NCBI RefSeq assembly: GCF_040183065.1
Contig: NC_091119.1
Span: 206,481,298-206,545,297 of the forward strand
Length of the DNA: 64,000 nt
Direction of reading: 5' to 3'
Origin: Periplaneta americana
Taxonomy: Eukaryota > Arthropoda > Insecta > Blattodea > Blattidae
Shown: positions 61,201 through 64,000 of the stretch, piece by piece
How the letters are laid out: each line of letters opens with the position of its first letter
How positions within the stretch are numbered: the first letter of the stretch is position 1
The notes under the pieces: generated by a model
What the model saw: only the letters and a program-made list of their open reading frames with translations
The model's database searches: none
Told to the model about the DNA's origin: nothing
Made by a program: the position numbers and the translations under genes

Positions 61201-63948
61201 GTGTTACTCAGTTATATAGGTAAAATAATTTAAGGGTTTAATTTCATTTTTTTACATGTCATTTTTCTGCATTTGCCTCCTAAATATGGATTTTAAACCA
61301 CTGTGGGCGCCGGGGATCAAACCGGGGTCCTTGGTACGTAGAACCAAGGACCCGGGTTCGATTCCCGGCGCCGGAGCGAATTTTTCTCCTCAAATATTAA
61401 TTGTCGATATTACGGATATTATCCTGTAGGGCAAATTAAAAAAAAAATCTTTAATAAGTCTAAAATTGTCAGATTGGCAACACTTATCATCACCATTTTT
61501 TCCCACCATTCCCATCTGAACTCAGCTAGCAACACTCCGATCCCAATGCAGCAAACTGTCTAACTTCCATGATGATACACCTTGCATGATAAGAGTAAAA
61601 TCTTCTTGGTACTTTTACAGTATTTTGTTCATTGCAGAGGACTCGAGACTGGTGCCAGTTGGCAGCCCTGGAGAGGTGCACAGTAACACTACCCGTGGAA
61701 ACGTAAAGTCTCTGACAGACAGCACAACGGAGAATATGAACGTTGAAGATGAAGACGACTCGATGAAGGAGCTTGTGGTACGGACTTCGTTTTCATTACT
61801 TCCTAAGTCAGAAACCTCACGTTATAAATTCGCTTCTGAAGACCACAATTAAGGTTATGAGTTCGTTCACTGAAGTATCAACTAATGCTAGGCTACAATG
61901 AATACTTATTATTGAAAAAAAATCGTTGCGGCACTGGGAATCCAACTCAGGACCTTCAGGTTGGTGCGCTGAGTGCTCTTACCATCTGAGCTTTGCCGGG
62001 GCGAATTTTTCTCTATTAATAAGTACCTACGTGATGACTACATAAAGTCACTGATTACACAATGTTCAATAGAGGACGGCGAGGTCCTCTGATAAAGAAT
62101 ATGTATAAATCTAAAATGAACAGTTTTACACAGAACATATGTACGTGTTTAGTTTTTCGTTAGTAAAAATATGTCTGCGGGCAAATAAATTGCGAGAACA
62201 GGTATTTTCGGAGTATTTTCCTTTATTCTGTCATTAAAAAATCTTAAAAAGAAAGGAACAAAAAAAACTACTGTACTACATCATTTGTCACAACACAAAT
62301 TCTATGTGATTTGTACAGAAACTAACAGAAGAAATCTTTGGAAATGGCACCAACGTTTAAGTCTGATGATAACTTCGGGCACTCCAAGTCAGCTATTTTT
62401 CTTATCAACTCTGTTATACAGGGACATCATTTTATTTTTACTTCAATTTTTATTGTACCTGAGTTTTTGAATGTACTTCACTCCCACCCCTTCTACTAAT
62501 GAAGTTCCAACTCCAGACAGAATCAAGGCCGCCTATAGTAAACAGCACTGAGTTAGTGAGTATAGTACGTTCCAGAAATATGTTCGCGTTTTCCAGTGAC
62601 GAAAGAACTTTCCATATTGAATCATATTTTCGCACAGGTACTGTCCGTTTGCCTACGTCGCATCCCGATTTCCCCCACCTGCTTCTGCACGCCCCTCTGT
62701 AAAAGCAGGTCTGTCTTAGCTCTTTTCTGAAAACATTAATTTCTGTTAGGAATTGGACGTTTACGTAATATTGCACAACTGTTTAAAATAACTTAAATAA
62801 AAGGGCCTCGTTAAGTAATTAACTGTCACGTGAGTTCCCCCTTTCTACGATCCTGCGGCATAACCACTTGGACTGACAGTAGATAGCATGTCTGAGTAAT
62901 TTTATCTGTGCGGGTCGGGCAGAAGTGAAGATAGAATTTACGGTACTCTTTTATAGAGTAGGTACAGAATTATATCAACATGAGTTACTAGTACGAAGGA
63001 CGAAACTGGCAATTGGAATTAGATGCAATAGTCTATAGTGCGATATTATGCACAAAAGAACTGAAGCTTGTATCGAAATGAACGGCCACTATTTTCAAAA
63101 ATGTGTTTAAATATACATATTATGATTATTTTTCAATTGAACTTCATTCTCTTATTGTACGCTAATGTACTGTAGACAGTATAATAGACACTGCACAATG
63201 AATACGTTCGCATGAATAGCTCAGTTCGTGAGTAAAAACACTTATTCTTAATACAGTACTGCATTTTGAGTAAACAAAAACCTAATGAAAATTATCGAAC
63301 TCAAAATCGCGATATTACCCAGTTTACGTAAATGGATGAACTACTTTTCTTCCCTCCTATACCTAGTAAAGTGATTTGTTTGTGTTTTACGCCGGTATCA
63401 TCGAACTCCAGTCGTGGAAGGAGGTAGCGAAAGATGTTTCCGGTTCTCTAAAGGTATAGCCAGGTTAATATTAAAAATGTTAGTAAAAATAAAATGATGT
63501 CCCCGTATTTTCTAACATGGAAAGAAAGGATAAACGGACGGGTCTCGAACTCCCGATTTCTACATTATCTATCCAATACTTATGCTCTGGAGGTTAGAGA
63601 TTAACTAAGTACTTTGCAGGCAGCTTATTTAGGTGCCAGTAACTTTGAGACTTGTATAATTTGGCAGTGCTTTGTTTAATTTAATATTCTTCCTACCTCA
63701 TATATGTTGCCTATCAACAGAAGCAACTCACTTTTAAAATCAGCATACATAAAGAAATCTTGGCATGCATGGATATTATAGCTTCATTTTTTCAGATACA
63801 GAAAATAATCTTTTAATACGTATCTTAAAGTGTACCATCGTCATTTTCCAGTGGTGCTGCAATGGTCCTTCTAGTGATAAAAATGACACAAAGGAATACG
63901 AAGGAATTATGCAGGAATGCAGGACTGAAGTAAGCAAGAAGCTGGAAA
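53243..63948 (+). CDS. Gene C: odorant-binding-protein-like, first three exons only
   Basis: Exons 53243-53321, 61638-61777 and 63852-63948 in phases 1, 0, 1, the same as genes A and B. The 105 residues read are a signal peptide (about 1-22), an acidic cysteine-free linker (about 28-73, with ENMNVEDEDDSMKELV) and the first-cysteine exon with KEYEGIMQECRTEVSKKLE (cysteine at 96). The last also carries an extra adjacent pair, WCC. The start is chosen at the GCCGCCATGG context; an in-frame ATG 45 bp upstream is possible. The remaining exons lie beyond the window. The family call depends on the match to A and B. Confidence 0.62.
53565..54245. mobile_element. Inverted SINE cluster, family 2
   Basis: A minus copy (53565-53808) and a plus copy (53985-54245) form inverted arms that include the leader with GTCTTGTCAGCTCATGTGAG and the head GGTAGCTCAGTCGGTAGAGC. 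A third plus copy (53815-53945) sits in the loop. All share the tail CCCGGAACAATTTTT and GCTTTACAGGGAGCTACT. Anticodon-like arms read TTCGC...GCGAA. Confidence 0.72.
54246..54505 (+). mobile_element. LINE ORF2 C-terminal tail
   Basis: Open frame with LERVDEERIMLKLIRKRKWN, WLGHWLKRNCLLKDALEGMV and YGSYTETKRNAESRKD, followed by a (GAAT)n-like end. This is the C-terminus of the LINE family that gave rise to the 149-bp array. Confidence 0.75.
54509..54770 (-). mobile_element. tRNA-headed SINE, family 1
   Basis: Minus-strand SINE with head GTGGAGTAACGGTCAGCGCG, B box GGGTTCGAACCCCGG and poly(A)-rich tail at the left. The (G)AATGAAT words on both sides suggest a target duplication. Inserted at the end of the LINE tail. 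Confidence 0.8.
55640..56160 (+). repeat. Dispersed repeat, copy without SINE
   Basis: Homologous to 50580-51320. The stretch CGTATAATGTATATTAACAC at about 55939 shows the empty target of the SINE at 50883-51151. Confidence 0.65.
56161..57880. other. Gene C intron 1, unassigned part
   Basis: AT-rich DNA. A short phrase around 57070 (GCTAGATGGCAGTAGTG) recurs at 20622, suggesting a repeat, but no element could be delimited. Confidence 0.3.
57888..58000 (-). mobile_element. tRNA-headed SINE, family 4
   Basis: On minus: GGCGTAGCTCAGTGGTCAGA, anticodon-like arm, CCCGGGTTCGATCCCCGG, then GCGAATTTTTCTCCTCAAAT. A tRNA-like head with the family 4 tail. Confidence 0.7.
58208..58312 (-). mobile_element. 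SINE family 4, 3' fragment with (TA)n tail
   Basis: Minus strand from GCGCCGGAGCGAATTTTTCT through the body word CTGTAGGACAAATTAAAA to a (TA)n tail at 58210-58240. It matches the tail of the plus copy at 61310-61445. Confidence 0.65.
58330..60590 (+). repeat. 140-bp tandem array, about 16 units
   Basis: The word GGGGAACTACCCC recurs at exactly 140-bp steps (58449, 58589, 58729 and so on). Each unit holds ACAGATTTTTATGAAATTTT, TAGCATATATGTTTTGTATA and a small palindrome GGGGAACTACCCCTTATAGG. Later units drift and vary by a few bases; the last two are the most diverged. Confidence 0.92.
60591..61305. other. Gene C intron 1, after the array
   Basis: No supported element or exon seen. Confidence 0.3.
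61306..61445 (+). mobile_element. SINE family 4 with palindromic half-tRNA head
   Basis: 61308-61375 is a near-perfect hairpin: GCGCCGGGGATCAAACCGGG on one side and the 3' half of the tRNA-like head (GGTTCGATTCCCGGCGCC) on the other. The normal family 4 tail follows and ends in an A-rich run at 61437-61448. Confidence 0.65.
61638..61777 (+). CDS. Gene C exon 2
   Basis: Acceptor TTCATTGCAG, donor GTACGG, phase 1 to 0. It encodes an acidic linker starting DSRLVPVGSPGEVHSN with an NTT N-glycosylation sequon, no cysteines. Confidence 0.62.
61925..62035 (-). mobile_element. tRNA-like SINE head
   Basis: Minus strand with GCTCAGATGGTAAGAGC, a B-box-like GAGTTGGATTCCCAGTGCC and the flanking word GCGAATTTTTCTC (plus orientation shifted). 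Partial copy related to family 4. Confidence 0.5.
62419..63505 (+). mobile_element. TIR element with CAGGGACATC ends, copy 3
   Basis: Starts CAGGGACATCATTTTATTTT and ends AAATAAAATGATGTCCCCG, with TA flanks (62417-62418, 63506-63507). 1.09 kb, in intron 2 of gene C. The two short frames at its left end overlap on opposite strands and are not supported as genes. Confidence 0.62.
63852..63948 (+). CDS. Gene C exon 3 (first OBP cysteine)
   Basis: Acceptor TTTTCCAG, donor GTAAGT, phase 0 to 1, reading WCCNGPSSDKNDTKEYEG then IMQECRTEVSKKLE. The KEYEGIMQEC segment aligns with KELQQILEE of gene B exon 3, which exposes the frame break there. Confidence 0.65.
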
Positions 63949-64000
63949 GTAAGTAGACTTAATTACTTCATGTGATGATATTACTAATTTTTCATCCTAC

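Noticed and set aside
1-64000. LTR retroelement, endogenous retrovirus, Polinton or CRISPR array
   Set aside because: I saw no long terminal direct repeats with TG..CA ends, no capsid, protease or integrase motifs, no Polinton-type genes and no spaced direct repeats of CRISPR type.

Overview
The window looks like insect nuclear DNA, most likely from a cockroach and probably Periplaneta or a close relative. It is AT-rich, has tiny exons in long introns, and is packed with tRNA-headed SINEs, non-LTR (LINE) fragments and non-autonomous DNA transposons. The species call rests on remembered resemblance of the LINE and SINE peptides to Periplaneta predicted proteins; no search was run.

The host content is a head-to-tail cluster of three related secreted-protein genes, all on the + strand. 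I read them as odorant-binding-protein (OBP, PBP/GOBP family) paralogues. Gene A (238-16621, 3' end uncertain, possibly 20744), gene B (25369-42279, nine exons, stop and poly(A) signal seen) and gene C (53243-63948, three exons, runs off the window) share one exon plan: signal-peptide exon ending in phase 1, acidic N-terminal exon (1 to 0), first-cysteine exon (0 to 1), short exon (1 to 0), a 36-nt exon with C-x3-C (0 to 0), a 121-nt exon with the fourth cysteine (0 to 1), and an exon with C-x9-C (1 to 0). Gene B adds two small exons that carry an extra cysteine pair. In gene B the first-cysteine exon reads through only if one extra G (29870) is ignored, so B is either a young pseudogene, a segregating allele or a sequence error.

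Everything else is repeats. 238-16621: introns of gene A hold two TIR elements, a hAT-type element nested in one of them, and a LINE copy (3958-10385, minus) whose internal 149-bp segment has grown in place into about 40 tandem copies. 16622-25368: intergenic, with a second hAT copy, TIR elements, a (TTTA)n tract, a LINE ORF1 with a PHD-like finger that is split by a SINE and by another element, and a hAT transposase remnant. 25369-42279: gene B, with a 20-bp minisatellite, two mariner-like remnants, LINE pieces, SINEs and a 1.5-kb piggyBac-like element in its introns. 42280-53242: intergenic, made of LINE 3' ends, TIR elements and SINEs. 53243-64000: gene C, with inverted SINE dimers, a 140-bp tandem array of about 16 units and a third copy of a 1.1-1.3 kb TIR element.

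No rRNA, functional tRNA, CRISPR, LTR retroelement or Polinton was recognised. The genes would act together only as a tandem family of small ligand-carrier proteins; ligand and tissue cannot be read from the sequence.
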